From NCBI RefSeq assembly GCF_001428335.1, contig NZ_LMSG01000012.1:250659-314658 (forward strand): a stretch of 64,000 bases of DNA, given 5' to 3'. Position 1 is the stretch's first letter. Each line of letters begins with the position of its first letter. Of the stretch, positions 56,141 through 64,000 are shown piece after piece. The translations under genes and the position numbers were made by a program. The notes below the pieces were generated by a model. It was not told the origin of the DNA. It ran no database searches and saw only the letters and a program-made list of their open reading frames with translations. Source of the stretch: Arthrobacter sp. Soil762. Lineage in GTDB: Bacteria > Actinomycetota > Actinomycetes > Actinomycetales > Micrococcaceae.

Positions 56141-57040
56141 TCAGTGCTTGCGGACTGCCCTCGTCAGTTCTGCGCGAGCCAGCATCTCGTCGTCTGAAGG
56201 GTAAGCCACTTCCTCTAGGACCAGCGGGTGCGGGGCGGCCAGAACGGACTTGGCATCCCGCTTCTTCGCCAGCAGGCGCTCATGCAGCCAGCCCGGCTCC
56301 TCGATGCCCTCCCCCACGAACAAGGCCGAGCCAACCAGTGAGCGCACCATGTTGTGACAGAACGCGTCGGCCTGGACGGTGGCCACAATGACGCCGTCCT
56401 CTCCGCGGTGGAACTCGAAACGCTGCAGTTCGCGGACGGTGGTGGCACCCTCCCGCGGCTTGCAGTAGGACAGGAAGTTCTGCAGCCCCAGCAGCTGCGC
56501 TGCACCTTCGTTCAGCAGATCCACGTCCAGGGGGCTTTGGTGCCAGAGCGTGAAGTACCGTTCGAGCGGATCCCACAGGGCGGGTCCGTCCGCGATGCGG
56601 TAGCTGTAGCGCCGCCAGAGTGCAGAGAACCTGGCATCGAACCCCACGGGAGCCAGGGACACCAGGTGGACCTCGATAGCCCCGCTCAGGTCCCCCAACC
56701 CTCTGCTGAGGGCGCCACGAATCCGCCGCAAAAATGCGACGGCGGGATCCAGTTCGTGCCCGCGCGGCAGCTTCAGCCACTCGGCCTCAGTCAGGTCCAG
56801 GTGGACCACCTGGCCGCGGGCGTGCACGCCGGCGTCGGTACGTCCCGCCACGGTGACCCGGATGGGACGGCGGATCAACAAAGCCAGTGCCTCTTCCAGG
56901 ATGCCCTGGACGGTCCGCAATCCCGGCTGCACTGCCCACCCGTTGAAGGGGCCGCCGTCGTACGATAAATCAAACCGGACACGCAAAAACCCGCCGCCCC
57001 CCAAAACGGGGGCAGCGGGTTTTTGGTCGTTCATAGACAT
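56141..57040 (-). CDS. truA: tRNA pseudouridine synthase A
   Basis: The 299-residue protein has the catalytic loop VAGRTDAGVHARGQVVHLDL with the invariant Asp of GRTDAGVHA, and starts its fold with LRVRFDLSYDGGPFNGW. It isomerises uridines 38-40 in the tRNA anticodon arm. The start is uncertain: ATG at 57040 or 57034 gives an 18- to 20-residue Gly/Pro extension encoded by a terminator-like hairpin, while TTG at 56986 (LRVRFDLSYDG) would match the usual TruA N-terminus. It follows rplQ on the same strand by 26 bp. Confidence 0.9.
   Translation of the reverse strand: MSMNDQKPAAPVLGGGGFLRVRFDLSYDGGPFNGWAVQPGLRTVQGILEEALALLIRRPIRVTVAGRTDAGVHARGQVVHLDLTEAEWLKLPRGHELDPAVAFLRRIRGALSRGLGDLSGAIEVHLVSLAPVGFDARFSALWRRYSYRIADGPALWDPLERYFTLWHQSPLDVDLLNEGAAQLLGLQNFLSYCKPREGATTVRELQRFEFHRGEDGVIVATVQADAFCHNMVRSLVGSALFVGEGIEEPGWLHERLLAKKRDAKSVLAAPHPLVLEEVAYPSDDEMLARAELTRAVRKH
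56987..57022 (-). terminator. terminator-like hairpin within the start of truA, after rplQ
   Basis: On the minus strand AAACCCGCTGCCCCC pairs with GGGGGCGGCGGGTTT, continuous with one U-G wobble, around a 6-7 nt loop, and the T-run TTTTTG follows. It lies 45 bp beyond the rplQ stop, yet inside the apparent first codons of truA. It could end most rplQ transcripts and limit truA expression. Confidence 0.7.
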
Positions 57041-57066
57041 AAGTCTACTGGAGCGTCAGAGTCTGA

Positions 57067-57750
57067 TTACTCAGCTTCGACGGCCTGTGCAGCTTCGCCA
57101 CCGGCAGGCACGAAGCCTGCGGCTGCGGCGGACTCTGCAGAGTCGAACCAGACTTCAGCAGTCGTGGCGTCGTACCAGCGTGAGCCGGGAACGTGGTACT
57201 TCATGGAGTCCTCGTTGCCCTTGACCTCGAAGCCCTCAGGGGCAACGTTGTCAGCCGTAGCAGGCTTGGAGCCGGCGTACTTGGCTTCAGCAGCTTCGGT
57301 CTCAGCAGCTTCAACCGGAGCTTCTTCAGCAACCGGAGCAGCCTTGGCGGCAGCCTGGGTAGCCTCGGCCACAACGGCCTGCTTGGCGGAAACCGGCTCG
57401 AGAACCAGTTCGATGACAGCCATGGGAGCGTTGTCGCCCTTGCGGTTGCCGATCTTGGTGATGCGGGTGTAGCCGCCGTCGCGGTTCTCCACTGCCTGTG
57501 CAATGTCGGTGAACAGCTCGTGGACGATGCCCTTGTTGCTGATCAGGCCGAGTACACGGCGGCGGGAAGCCAGGTCGCCACGCTTGGCGAAAGTCACCAG
57601 GCGCTCGGCGTACGGCTTCAGTCGCTTGGCCTTGGTCACCGTGGTGGTGATCCGCTTGTGCTCGAACAGTGCGGCGGACAGGTTCGCGAGCATAAGACGC
57701 TCGTGAGCCGCTCCGCCTCCGAGGCGCGGACCCTTAGCGGGGGTAGGCAT
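57067..57750 (-). CDS. rplQ: 50S ribosomal protein L17 with C-terminal sunset-like domain
   Basis: The protein has 227 residues, about 100 more than a minimal L17. Residues 1-120 are L17 ([40 protein letters not shown]). An Ala/Glu/Pro linker at about 125-165 leads to '[20 protein letters not shown]' then [15 protein letters not shown], a short module I recognise as the actinobacterial sunset domain. The role of the tail is unknown; on the ribosome it would lie at the surface. The ATG at 57750 follows rpoA by 77 bp. Confidence 0.94.
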   Translation of the reverse strand: MPTPAKGPRLGGGAAHERLMLANLSAALFEHKRITTTVTKAKRLKPYAERLVTFAKRGDLASRRRVLGLISNKGIVHELFTDIAQAVENRDGGYTRITKIGNRKGDNAPMAVIELVLEPVSAKQAVVAEATQAAAKAAPVAEEAPVEAAETEAAEAKYAGSKPATADNVAPEGFEVKGNEDSMKYHVPGSRWYDATTAEVWFDSAESAAAAGFVPAGGEAAQAVEAE

Positions 57751-57827
57751 AATAGTTTCTCCTCATATGGAAGCCAGTGGGCTGCGCACACCGTGGTGCA
57801 TCCAGCCAGCCGGCCAAGATCTGTTTG

Positions 57828-58838
57828 TTAGAGTTCGTCGTCGCCGAAAGCGGCGTCGTCCTCTTCAATTGCTGCGGCGCGTGCTGCGAGGTCAAAACCG
57901 GGAGGCGAGTCCTTGAGGGACAGGCCCAGTTCAACCAGCTTTGCCTTGACCTCGTCAATGGACTTCGCACCGAAGTTACGGATGTCCATGAGGTCAGCCT
58001 CAGAGCGTGCAACGAGTTCACCCACGGTGTGGATGCCCTCACGCTTGAGGCAGTTGTAGGAACGGACGGTGAGGTCCAGATCCTCGATCGGCAGTGCCAT
58101 GTCTGCTGCCAGGGCAGCATCCGTCGGCGACGGGCCAATCTCGATACCTTCAGCTGCGGTGTTCAGCTCGCGGGCCAGACCGAAGAGTTCCACCAGGGTG
58201 GTACCTGCGGAAGCAACAGCATCGCGCGGGGCGATGGCCTGCTTGGTCTCGACGTCGACAATGAGCTTGTCGAAGTCGGTGCGCTGCTCAACACGGGTTG
58301 CTTCCACGCGGAAGGTAACCTTCAGGACCGGCGAGTAGATCGAGTCGACCGGGATACGGCCGATCTCGGAGTCGCCGGACTTGTTCTGAGCTGCCGAAAC
58401 GTAGCCGCGGCCGCGCTCGATGGTCAGTTCGAGTTCGAACTTGCCCTTCGAGTTCAGCGTGGCAATGTGCAGATCCGGGTTGTGGAATTCGACGCCGGCC
58501 GGCGGAGCGATGTCCGCGGCGGTGACGACTCCGGGTCCCTGCTTGCGCAGGTAAGCCACAACCGGCTCGTCGTGCTCGGAGGAAACCGAGAGGCTCTTGA
58601 TGTTCAGGATGATCTCAGTGACATCTTCCTTGACACCCGGAACCGTGGTGAACTCGTGCAGCACGCCATCGATCCGGATGCTGGTTACAGCGGCACCGGG
58701 GATGGAGGAAAGCAGGGTACGGCGGAGGGAGTTTCCGAGGGTGTAGCCGAAGCCCGGTTCCAGCGGTTCAATGATGAAACGCGAGCGGTTATCGGAGACG
58801 ACCTCTTCGGAGAGGGTGGGGCGCTGTGCAATGAGCAC
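57828..58838 (-). CDS. rpoA: DNA-directed RNA polymerase subunit alpha
   Basis: The 336-residue protein has the N-terminal dimer domain ([38 protein letters not shown]) and the C-terminal domain that contacts promoters and activators ([40 protein letters not shown]), joined by an acidic linker. The C-terminus is acidic ([12 protein letters not shown]). The start is GTG at 58838 with AAAGGAAA upstream. It lies between rpsK and rplQ; rpsD, often found between rpsK and rpoA in other bacteria, is absent. Confidence 0.97.
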   Translation of the reverse strand: MLIAQRPTLSEEVVSDNRSRFIIEPLEPGFGYTLGNSLRRTLLSSIPGAAVTSIRIDGVLHEFTTVPGVKEDVTEIILNIKSLSVSSEHDEPVVAYLRKQGPGVVTAADIAPPAGVEFHNPDLHIATLNSKGKFELELTIERGRGYVSAAQNKSGDSEIGRIPVDSIYSPVLKVTFRVEATRVEQRTDFDKLIVDVETKQAIAPRDAVASAGTTLVELFGLARELNTAAEGIEIGPSPTDAALAADMALPIEDLDLTVRSYNCLKREGIHTVGELVARSEADLMDIRNFGAKSIDEVKAKLVELGLSLKDSPPGFDLAARAAAIEEDDAAFGDDEL

Positions 58839-58919
58839 TTAGGTTTCCTTTCGGCGAGCATCCGCTATATGACGCAACACAGGTGGTGGAAATTCGGTCT
58901 GAAGACTTAACGCGGCTGG

Positions 58920-58951
58920 GCTTGCCCGGACCATTGACGGTCCGGGCAAGC
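58920..58951 (-). other. stem-loop between rpsK and rpoA
   Basis: A perfect 13-bp stem, GCTTGCCCGGACC (58920-58932 by the plus strand) and GGTCCGGGCAAGC (58939-58951), with a 6-nt loop, lies 20 bp past the rpsK stop and 82 bp before the rpoA start. No T-run follows on the minus strand. Partial termination or RNA processing inside the operon is possible. Confidence 0.6.
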
Positions 58952-58970
58952 TCAAGCTGCTGGAAAAGCC

Positions 58971-59372
58971 TTAGACGCGGCGGCGCTTCGGCGGACGGCA
59001 GCCGTTGTGCGCTGCGGGGGTGACGTCCTGGATGGAGCCAACCTCCAGGCCAGCGGCCTGCAGCGAGCGGATTGCGGTCTCGCGTCCTGAACCCGGTCCC
59101 TTGACGAAAACGTCAACCTTGCGCATGCCGTGCTCCTGCGCACGCTTGGCAGCAGCTTCGGCAGCCATCTGGGCTGCGAACGGGGTGGACTTGCGTGAGC
59201 CCTTGAAGCCAACCTCACCTGAGGAAGCCCAAGAGATAACAGCGCCGTTCGGGTCCGTGATGGACACGATGGTGTTGTTAAAAGTGCTCTTGATGTGCGC
59301 CTGGCCCAGCGCGATATTCTTTTTGTCCTTCTTACGCGGCTTGCGAACCGCGCCACGAGTCTTCGGGGGCAT
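58971..59372 (-). CDS. rpsK: 30S ribosomal protein S11
   Basis: The 133-residue protein has '[20 protein letters not shown]', [30 protein letters not shown], and the C-terminal '[18 protein letters not shown]', all S11 hallmarks. It sits on the 30S platform near the Shine-Dalgarno helix. The ATG at 59372 is preceded by GGAG (in GTAGGAG). It follows rpsM by 51 bp. Confidence 0.97.
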   Translation of the reverse strand: MPPKTRGAVRKPRKKDKKNIALGQAHIKSTFNNTIVSITDPNGAVISWASSGEVGFKGSRKSTPFAAQMAAEAAAKRAQEHGMRKVDVFVKGPGSGRETAIRSLQAAGLEVGSIQDVTPAAHNGCRPPKRRRV

Positions 59373-59423
59373 TTTTTCTCCTACAGAAAGTTATTGGGGG
59401 AAGACGAGTCAATCCCGAGGGAT

Positions 59424-59798
59424 TTAACGAGCCTTCTTCTTGCCTGCAACGGTGCGCTTCGGACCCTTACGGGTACGTGCGTTCGTCTTCGTACGCTGTC
59501 CGCGCACTGGCAGGCCCTTGCGGTGGCGAATACCTTCGTAGCTGCCGATTTCAACCTTGCGGCGGATATCAGCTGCTACTTCGCGGCGAAGGTCACCCTC
59601 AACCTTGTAGTTGCCTTCAATGTAGTCACGAAGTTCTACCAGCTGGGCATCGGTGAGGTCCTTAACGCGGACGTCAGCGCTGATGCCAGTGGCAGCCAGG
59701 GTTTCGTGTGCACGGGTCTTGCCCACGCCGTAGATGTAAGTAAGCGCAATTTCCAACCGCTTTTCGCGGGGAATGTCTACGCCAGCGAGACGAGCCAT
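59424..59798 (-). CDS. rpsM: 30S ribosomal protein S13
   Basis: The 124-residue protein begins [20 protein letters not shown], then [19 protein letters not shown] and '[20 protein letters not shown]', ending in a Lys/Arg tail that reaches P-site tRNA. The ATG at 59798 gives the family N-terminus; a longer in-frame extension upstream is rejected. AAGGAG lies close upstream. 176 bp separate it from rpmJ. Confidence 0.97.
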   Translation of the reverse strand: MARLAGVDIPREKRLEIALTYIYGVGKTRAHETLAATGISADVRVKDLTDAQLVELRDYIEGNYKVEGDLRREVAADIRRKVEIGSYEGIRHRKGLPVRGQRTKTNARTRKGPKRTVAGKKKAR

Positions 59799-59955
59799 AG
59801 TGGCAGTGCTCCTTGAATAAACCGGAGGTCGTAGGCAGTACACCCGCACGTTCTGTGCGGCCCCAGCCTCCGACCGGGGGTTAGCTGTCCGGGCTCATAC
59901 GTCCCAGTTCAGCTTGTGCTGCCTTTTATTTACTTGCGTGGGTTAGCAACCCAGG

Positions 59956-59975
59956 ATTTCCCTCAGGAGGGAAAT
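59956..59975. other. short stem-loop right after rpmJ
   Basis: ATTTCCCT (59956-59963) and AGGGAAAT (59968-59975) form a perfect 8-bp stem with a 4-nt loop. It touches the rpmJ stop codon and lies in the 176-bp gap before rpsM. It may stabilise or process the infA-rpmJ message. No T-run follows it. Confidence 0.5.
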
Positions 59976-60088
59976 TAGCCCTGGCGCTGCTTGTGGCGCG
60001 GGTTCTCGCAGATCACCATGACCCGGCCATTACGGCGGATCACTTTGCACTTTTCGCAGATCTGCTTGACGCTCGGCTTGACCTTCAT
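59975..60088 (-). CDS. rpmJ: 50S ribosomal protein L36
   Basis: The 37-residue protein [20 protein letters not shown], continuing [17 protein letters not shown], carries the zinc ligands Cys11, Cys14, Cys27 and His32, so it is the zinc-binding C+ form. It is too small for a usual open-frame length cut-off but unmistakable. It lies between infA and rpsM. AAAGGAATGCC is just before the ATG. Confidence 0.97.
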   Translation of the reverse strand: MKVKPSVKQICEKCKVIRRNGRVMVICENPRHKQRQG

Positions 60089-60157
60089 GGCATTCCTTTG
60101 CGTGTGGCAGTTGGTCAACTGGAGCAGCCGTCAGCTCATGCTGAGGCCGCCCAGAAT

Positions 60158-60379
60158 TTACTTGTAGCGGTAGACGATACGACCCCGAGTGAGGTCATAA
60201 GGGCTCAGTTCCACCACTACCCGGTCCTCAGGGAGAATCCTGATGTAGTGCTGGCGCATCTTGCCTGAGATGTGCGCGAGTACGATGTGCTTGTTGGTCA
60301 GCTCAACGCGAAACATCGCGTTAGGCAGCGCCTCAGTCACAACGCCTTCGATCTCAATGACCCCGTCCTTCTTGGCCAT
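60158..60379 (-). CDS. infA: translation initiation factor IF-1
   Basis: The 73-residue OB-fold protein begins [20 protein letters not shown], then [20 protein letters not shown], and ends [15 protein letters not shown]. It binds the 30S A site during initiation. GGAGGG lies directly before the ATG at 60379, which decides this start over a longer in-frame reading. First gene of the block infA-rpmJ-rpsM-rpsK-rpoA-rplQ. Confidence 0.97.
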   Translation of the reverse strand: MAKKDGVIEIEGVVTEALPNAMFRVELTNKHIVLAHISGKMRQHYIRILPEDRVVVELSPYDLTRGRIVYRYK

Positions 60380-60507
60380 ACCCTCCGCTAACTGTTGTTG
60401 CCGCAGCCCTGCCGGATTGCACCGGACATGGCCACGAACGTTTTTGTTGGATCGGTTACCGCCTCCGGCCCCAAACAGGGCACAGCTGGGCAGACAACCA
60501 ACAAGCC

Positions 60508-60536
60508 ACTTTACTGTAAGTGGGTAGAAAGTCCAA
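60508..60536 (-). promoter_or_regulatory. candidate promoter of infA
   Basis: On the minus strand TTGGAC (60531-60536) and TAAAGT (60508-60513) are separated by 17 bp. They lie about 130 nt upstream of the infA start, between it and the P1 peptidase gene. The spacing and -10 are good; the -35 is moderate. Confidence 0.55.
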
Positions 60537-60558
60537 ACCAAAAATGAAAGTACACACC

Positions 60559-61464
60559 CTACCCGGTAATTGCGCTTGCCGAAATCCCGTCGAGGATGGC
60601 CAAGCGTACGACGTCGGCTGCCGCGCTCTGCAGGGTAATGAGACTCGCCTGCCGGGCAGTTTCAGTACTCCGGTCCAGCGCCACGCCGCCAGTTGCGAGG
60701 CAGAACACAGTATCCCCGTCGGCCAGGGTGTGCGAAGGATTGAGCGCGCGAGCCAAGCCGGCATGCGCGGCAGAAGCAGTCCGCTTGCATTCTGCGGGGT
60801 CCAAGACAGCGTTCGTAGCAACAACCACGAGTGTCGTATTGAGCGCAGGGGGGCCCGCAGTGTCGACGGAGGGTTCGGGATTCCCCGGAGGCAGCACCGG
60901 AAACCCCAGGGCGTTCACCACGGCCAGCGCCCCCACAACCACCCCGTTTTCGAGCGTGACCGAAGCCGTCCCCACTCCCCCCTTGAACTGTCCGCGTCCG
61001 ATCATCGCTCCGGTGCCGGCGCCCACACTGCCGCGTCCGACGTCGTGCCCGTCCTTTTCGGCAGCAGCGGCGACGGCCGCCGCGTAGCCCATGTCCGCCG
61101 TCGGGCGCGCCGAGAAGTCGCCTCCCCGGCCCAAGTCGAAGATCGCGGCGGCTGGAACAATCGGCACCACTCCCCCGGGAACGGCGAAACCCCGGCGATT
61201 CTCCTCGCACCAACGCTGTGCACCGTGGGCGGAGACGAGCCCGTAGGCGCTGCCGCCGGTGAGGACCACGGCGTCAACCGTGGACACCAGCGTGGTGGGA
61301 TCCAGTGCGTCAGTCTCATGCGTTCCCGGGCCACCGCCCCGGACATCCACCGACCCGACAGTGCCAGGCGCTGGCAGCACCACGGTGACGCCAGTCAGCC
61401 AGCCGTCCCCGGTCTTCTGCACGTGGCCAACCCTGATCCCAGGCACATCCGTGATTGCTCCCAT
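60559..61464 (-). CDS. P1-family (DmpA-like) self-processing peptidase
   Basis: The 301-residue protein begins [20 protein letters not shown] and contains [20 protein letters not shown], '[20 protein letters not shown]', and [13 protein letters not shown]. The Asn-Thr in that last segment is where P1/DmpA Ntn-type enzymes cleave themselves to expose the nucleophile Thr. Relatives include L-aminopeptidase/D-esterase DmpA and the nylon-oligomer hydrolase NylC; the substrate here is unknown. The start is ATG at 61464. It stands alone upstream of infA and is divergent from the sugar ABC operon. Confidence 0.85.
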   Translation of the reverse strand: MGAITDVPGIRVGHVQKTGDGWLTGVTVVLPAPGTVGSVDVRGGGPGTHETDALDPTTLVSTVDAVVLTGGSAYGLVSAHGAQRWCEENRRGFAVPGGVVPIVPAAAIFDLGRGGDFSARPTADMGYAAAVAAAAEKDGHDVGRGSVGAGTGAMIGRGQFKGGVGTASVTLENGVVVGALAVVNALGFPVLPPGNPEPSVDTAGPPALNTTLVVVATNAVLDPAECKRTASAAHAGLARALNPSHTLADGDTVFCLATGGVALDRSTETARQASLITLQSAAADVVRLAILDGISASAITG

Positions 61465-61532
61465 GGCTCCATTCTGCCCTGCGCACCATTTCCGGACAGC
61501 CGCTGCGGACTGTGGGCTCGCTCACCGGGGAA

Positions 61533-61544
61533 TCAAACGTTTTG
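61533..61544. promoter_or_regulatory. candidate LacI-family operator
   Basis: TCAAACGTTTTG contains the 8-bp palindrome AAACGTTT and differs by one base from the TnAAACGTTTnA pattern common for LacI-family repressors. It lies 133 bp upstream of the first permease gene and 68 bp from the divergent peptidase start. No LacI gene is inside the window. Confidence 0.4.
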
Positions 61545-61677
61545 TGAACGGGCTCCGAAGCCTCGGCTAACAATCCGCTGCGGAGTCGAATCCGGCCCTG
61601 ACCAGACCCGACGATGTGATGGAGTGATCTCAAATCCGCTCCAGCCCCTGCCATCGCAGGCTTTCCGATTGAGATCC

Positions 61678-62658
61678 ATGACACCACAGCTCACCGCCAA
61701 GGCGGGCCTTCCCCCGACGCAGACGGGGGAAGACACGACAAAGAATCCGGCCGCCACTCTGGCCCGGAACCGCAATCGCTGGTCGCGTCGAAAGCGCCAG
61801 GACTTCTTCGTCTTCCTCGCGCTGGCCCTGCCGAACCTGCTGCTCATCGCGGTCTTCACCTACGTCCCGCTGTTCAACAACCTCTACTACTCCACGCTGA
61901 ACTGGACGCTCGGCTCCGCGTCGGCCACCGTCGTCGGGCTGGAAAACTACGTCACGTTCTTCACCAGCGCGGACGCCGCCCGGGTCCTTGGCACCACCGC
62001 CGTATTCACTGCCGCAACCGTGGGCGGCTCCATGGCGCTGGGCCTGCTGGTGGCGCTGGCCCTGAACTCGAAGGTCCGCGGCACCACCTTTGCCCGGTCG
62101 GCCGTCTTCGCACCGTATGTGCTGTCCGGGGTTGGTGTTGGCCTGGTGTGGCTGTTCATCTTTGATCCCGGCTACGGCGTGCTGGCCTGGATCCTGCGGG
62201 GCCTCGGGCAGCAGAGCCCGCAGTGGATCAACGATCCGGACCTCTCGCTGGTAATGGTCATCATCGTGTACGTCTGGAAGAACCTGGGCTACTGCGCGGT
62301 GGTGTTCCTCGCCGGGCTGCAGTCCCTGCCGCAGGACGTGATGGAGGCGGCGTCGCTGGACGGTGCCAGCAGTTTCCGGCGCTTCGTCAGCATGTCGCTG
62401 CCGCTGCTCTCCCCCACCACATTCTTCCTGCTGATCACCACCATGCTCAGCTCGCTCCAGGCCTTCGACCTCATCCGGATCATGACGCCCCTGGGCAGCG
62501 GCACCAGCACCCTCATCTACGAGGCGTACCTCCAAGCCTTCGGCGCCTACAACCGCGCCGGCTATTCCGCCGCCATCTCGGTGGTCCTGTTTGTCATCCT
62601 GCTGGTCATCACGGTGCTGCAGCTGCGGTTCGTCGAAAGGAAGGTGCACTACTCGTGA
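61678..62658 (+). CDS. carbohydrate ABC transporter permease, MalF/UgpA-like
   Basis: The 326-residue protein has six membrane segments after a polar N-terminus of about 45 residues. The first is DFFVFLALALPNLLLIAVFT. The EAA loop that docks the ATPase is 'DVMEAASLDGASSFRRFVSM' then SLPLLSPTTF. It forms one half of the channel of a CUT1-type sugar importer. The ATG at 61678 was chosen at the start of the coherent polar N-terminus; the frame is open far upstream over the divergent gene, which is rejected. It overlaps the next permease by 4 bp (GTGA). Confidence 0.9.
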   Translation: MTPQLTAKAGLPPTQTGEDTTKNPAATLARNRNRWSRRKRQDFFVFLALALPNLLLIAVFTYVPLFNNLYYSTLNWTLGSASATVVGLENYVTFFTSADAARVLGTTAVFTAATVGGSMALGLLVALALNSKVRGTTFARSAVFAPYVLSGVGVGLVWLFIFDPGYGVLAWILRGLGQQSPQWINDPDLSLVMVIIVYVWKNLGYCAVVFLAGLQSLPQDVMEAASLDGASSFRRFVSMSLPLLSPTTFFLLITTMLSSLQAFDLIRIMTPLGSGTSTLIYEAYLQAFGAYNRAGYSAAISVVLFVILLVITVLQLRFVERKVHYS

Positions 62659-63560
62659 GCACTCCCGCCGCCGTCCTTCCGGACCCTTCAACGCCCGACG
62701 CCGTCCCGCCCCTCGAGCGGCCGTTCTCCCATGCCAACCTGGCCAGGACAGTCGCTGCCGGGTATGCGCCGCTGGCCGTCGCCGTCCTGATGGTGTTCCT
62801 GCCGCTGCTGTGGATGGTGCTGAGCTCGTTCAAGCAGCCCGGCGAAATCGTCACCCTGGATCTGCAGGTGCTCCCGGCAGCCCTTGACCCGGAGAACTAT
62901 CGGGTGGCCATGACCACGGTCCCGTTCGGTCAGTTCTTCCTGAACAGCACCATCGTCACCGTGGTGGGCGGCGGCATCAAAGTGATCCTTGCCCTGCTGA
63001 CCGCCTATGCCCTGGTATTCGTGCGCTTTCCGTTCAAGAACCTGATCTTCGTCCTGATCCTCGTGGCCCTGATGGTTCCCGCGCAGGTGTCCATCCTGCC
63101 GAACTACATCCTGATCGCCGGAATGGGTGGCAAGAACACCCTGTGGGGCATCATCCTGCCCGGCCTGGGCACTGCCTTCGGCACGTTCCTGCTGCGCCAG
63201 CACTTCCTCACCCTGCCCGGTTCGATTCTGGAATCCGCCGAGATCGACGGCGCCGGCCACTGGCGTCGGCTGTGGCAGATCGTGGTTCCGGTGTCTGTTC
63301 CGTCCATCGCCACGGTTGCCCTGGTCACCGTGGTCAGCGAATGGAACGAGTACATCTGGCCGCTCATCATCACGGACAAACCGGAAAGCATGACGCTTCC
63401 AGTGGGCCTTACCCTGCTGCAGAACTCCGAGAGCAACGGCGCAGGCTGGGGAATCATGATGGCCGGCGCCGTCCTGGTGATCGTCCCCATCCTGGTCATC
63501 TTCGCCATGCTCCAGCGCTACATCGTCGCCGGCCTGACCCAGGGCAGCGTGACGGGCTAG
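62655..63560 (+). CDS. carbohydrate ABC transporter permease, MalG/UgpE-like
   Basis: The 301-residue second permease has six membrane segments, MVFLPLLWMVLSSFKQPGEI early on, the conserved PNYILIAGMG region, and the EAA loop 'ILESAEIDGAGHWRRLWQIV'. The GTG at 62655 overlaps the stop of the first permease. It pairs with it to import a sugar, presumably with the binding protein that follows; the ATPase is not in the window and may be a shared MsiK-type protein. Confidence 0.9.
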   Translation: MSTPAAVLPDPSTPDAVPPLERPFSHANLARTVAAGYAPLAVAVLMVFLPLLWMVLSSFKQPGEIVTLDLQVLPAALDPENYRVAMTTVPFGQFFLNSTIVTVVGGGIKVILALLTAYALVFVRFPFKNLIFVLILVALMVPAQVSILPNYILIAGMGGKNTLWGIILPGLGTAFGTFLLRQHFLTLPGSILESAEIDGAGHWRRLWQIVVPVSVPSIATVALVTVVSEWNEYIWPLIITDKPESMTLPVGLTLLQNSESNGAGWGIMMAGAVLVIVPILVIFAMLQRYIVAGLTQGSVTG

Positions 63561-63568
63561 CCTCCGGC

Positions 63569-63615
63569 GAGCACCGCCGTCGGGTATTGCCCGAGCACCG
63601 CCGTCGGGCATTGCC
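63569..63615. repeat. 24-bp direct repeat, two copies
   Basis: GAGCACCGCCGTCGGG(T/C)A followed by TTGCC occurs at 63569-63592 and 63593-63615, differing at one base, in the 122-bp gap between permease and binding-protein genes. No gene or clear terminator was seen in this gap. Confidence 0.85.
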
Positions 63616-63682
63616 GCCGGACATCCAAACCATCCATCCACCGCATCCAGCAGTACCGAGGCACACAACGAAAGGCAGCACC

Positions 63683-64000
63683 ATGTCCTTTACCCTTGAT
63701 CGACGGTTCTTCCTCACCCTGGCAGGTGCCGGGGCAGGCGCCGCAGCGCTCTCCGCCTGCGGCGGCCCGTCCACAACACCCGGAGCCGGGGTGACTACCG
63801 CCGCCGACATCGACTTCAGCGCCGTCAAGCCGGCCGCGTCCATCGATTTCTGGTCCAACCACCCGGGCAAGTCTCAGGACGTGGAAAAGAGCATCATCGA
63901 GAAGTTCCACGCCAAGTACCCGGACATCAAGGTGAACCTGGTGACGGCCGGCGCCAACTACGAGGAAATCGCCCAGAAGTTCCAGACCGCCCAGGCCGCC
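63683..64000 (+). CDS. sugar-binding lipoprotein of ABC importer (runs off the window)
   Basis: The first 106 residues are visible. A twin-arginine-like start, DRRFFLTLAGAGAGAAALSA, leads to the lipobox LSAC with the lipidated Cys near residue 26. The mature start of a family-1 solute-binding protein follows (ASIDFWSNHPGKSQDVEKSI, then IEKFHAKYPDIKVNLV). It should capture the sugar outside the membrane for the two permeases. AAAGGCAG precedes the ATG. The remainder lies beyond the window. Confidence 0.88.
   Translation, partial: MSFTLDRRFFLTLAGAGAGAAALSACGGPSTTPGAGVTTAADIDFSAVKPAASIDFWSNHPGKSQDVEKSIIEKFHAKYPDIKVNLVTAGANYEEIAQKFQTAQAA

Noticed and set aside
58839..58970. A missed rpsD gene between rpsK and rpoA
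   Set aside because: The 132-bp gap is too short for S4 and contains only a stem-loop.
60520..61677. Long in-frame extension upstream of the MalF-like permease
   Set aside because: It runs antisense to the P1 peptidase, has no membrane or family features, and would make the permease twice normal length.

Overview
This looks like a chromosomal segment of a high-GC actinobacterium of the Micrococcaceae, most probably Arthrobacter or Pseudarthrobacter. The evidence is the GC-rich coding, mycothiol genes (mshA and a short actinobacterial ino1), a TreY/TreZ/GlgX trehalose-glycogen cluster, an infA-rpmJ-rpsM-rpsK-rpoA-rplQ-truA block without rpsD, and an L17 protein with a C-terminal 'sunset' domain. 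No rRNA, tRNA, insertion sequence or CRISPR array was found. No gene-free stretch exceeds 300 bases; the longest are 37012-37308, 37975-38251, 45382-45641 and 54096-54347, and what they hold is listed.

Layout. 1-3.4 kb: start of alr, a PfkB-type sugar kinase divergent from a GH4 glycosidase, and a GNAT acetyltransferase. 3.5-9 kb: mshA, fhs, a DUF559/AbiEi-like gene and ino1. Three short arrays built on the same CTCTCTCAC core, repeated every 32 bp, sit in the intergenic spaces here; two of them bracket the DUF559 gene in opposite orientations. 9-19.5 kb: an aldo/keto reductase, a large membrane protein with a hydrolase-like C-terminus, and treZ-treY-glgX with 4-bp overlaps. 19.5-25.2 kb: nnr, acpS and glmS on the minus strand, interrupted by a plus-strand hipBA pair with palindromic operator candidates. 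25.2-30.5 kb: coaA, a VanY-like lipoprotein carboxypeptidase, a GT87 membrane glycosyltransferase, mscL and glmM. 30.6-35.8 kb: lower-GC envelope-glycosylation genes (DUF6541 protein, GT2-GtrA fusion, PMT-like transferase) between glmM and rpsI-rplM.

37.3-52.7 kb holds one prepilin peptidase and two complete tandem Tad/Flp pilus loci in identical order (flp-tadE-tadG-cpaB-cpaE-cpaF-tadB-tadC). Each has a hairpin after flp, and the first copy has visibly lower GC than the second. Next come a degenerate Hpt-like protein lacking the phospho-accepting His, a response regulator and a divergent sensor kinase. 56-60.4 kb is the ribosomal/RNA polymerase block. 60.5-64 kb has a P1-family (DmpA-like) peptidase and the start of a sugar ABC importer operon.

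Functional threads: Ino1 makes the inositol phosphate used by MshA for mycothiol. GlmS and GlmM feed UDP-GlcNAc synthesis, needed for peptidoglycan and as MshA donor. The membrane glycosyltransferases probably modify the envelope. The two Tad loci probably build two distinct pili sharing one prepilin peptidase, and the neighbouring signalling genes are candidate regulators. All functional statements come from reading motifs and gene order by eye; no database search was run.
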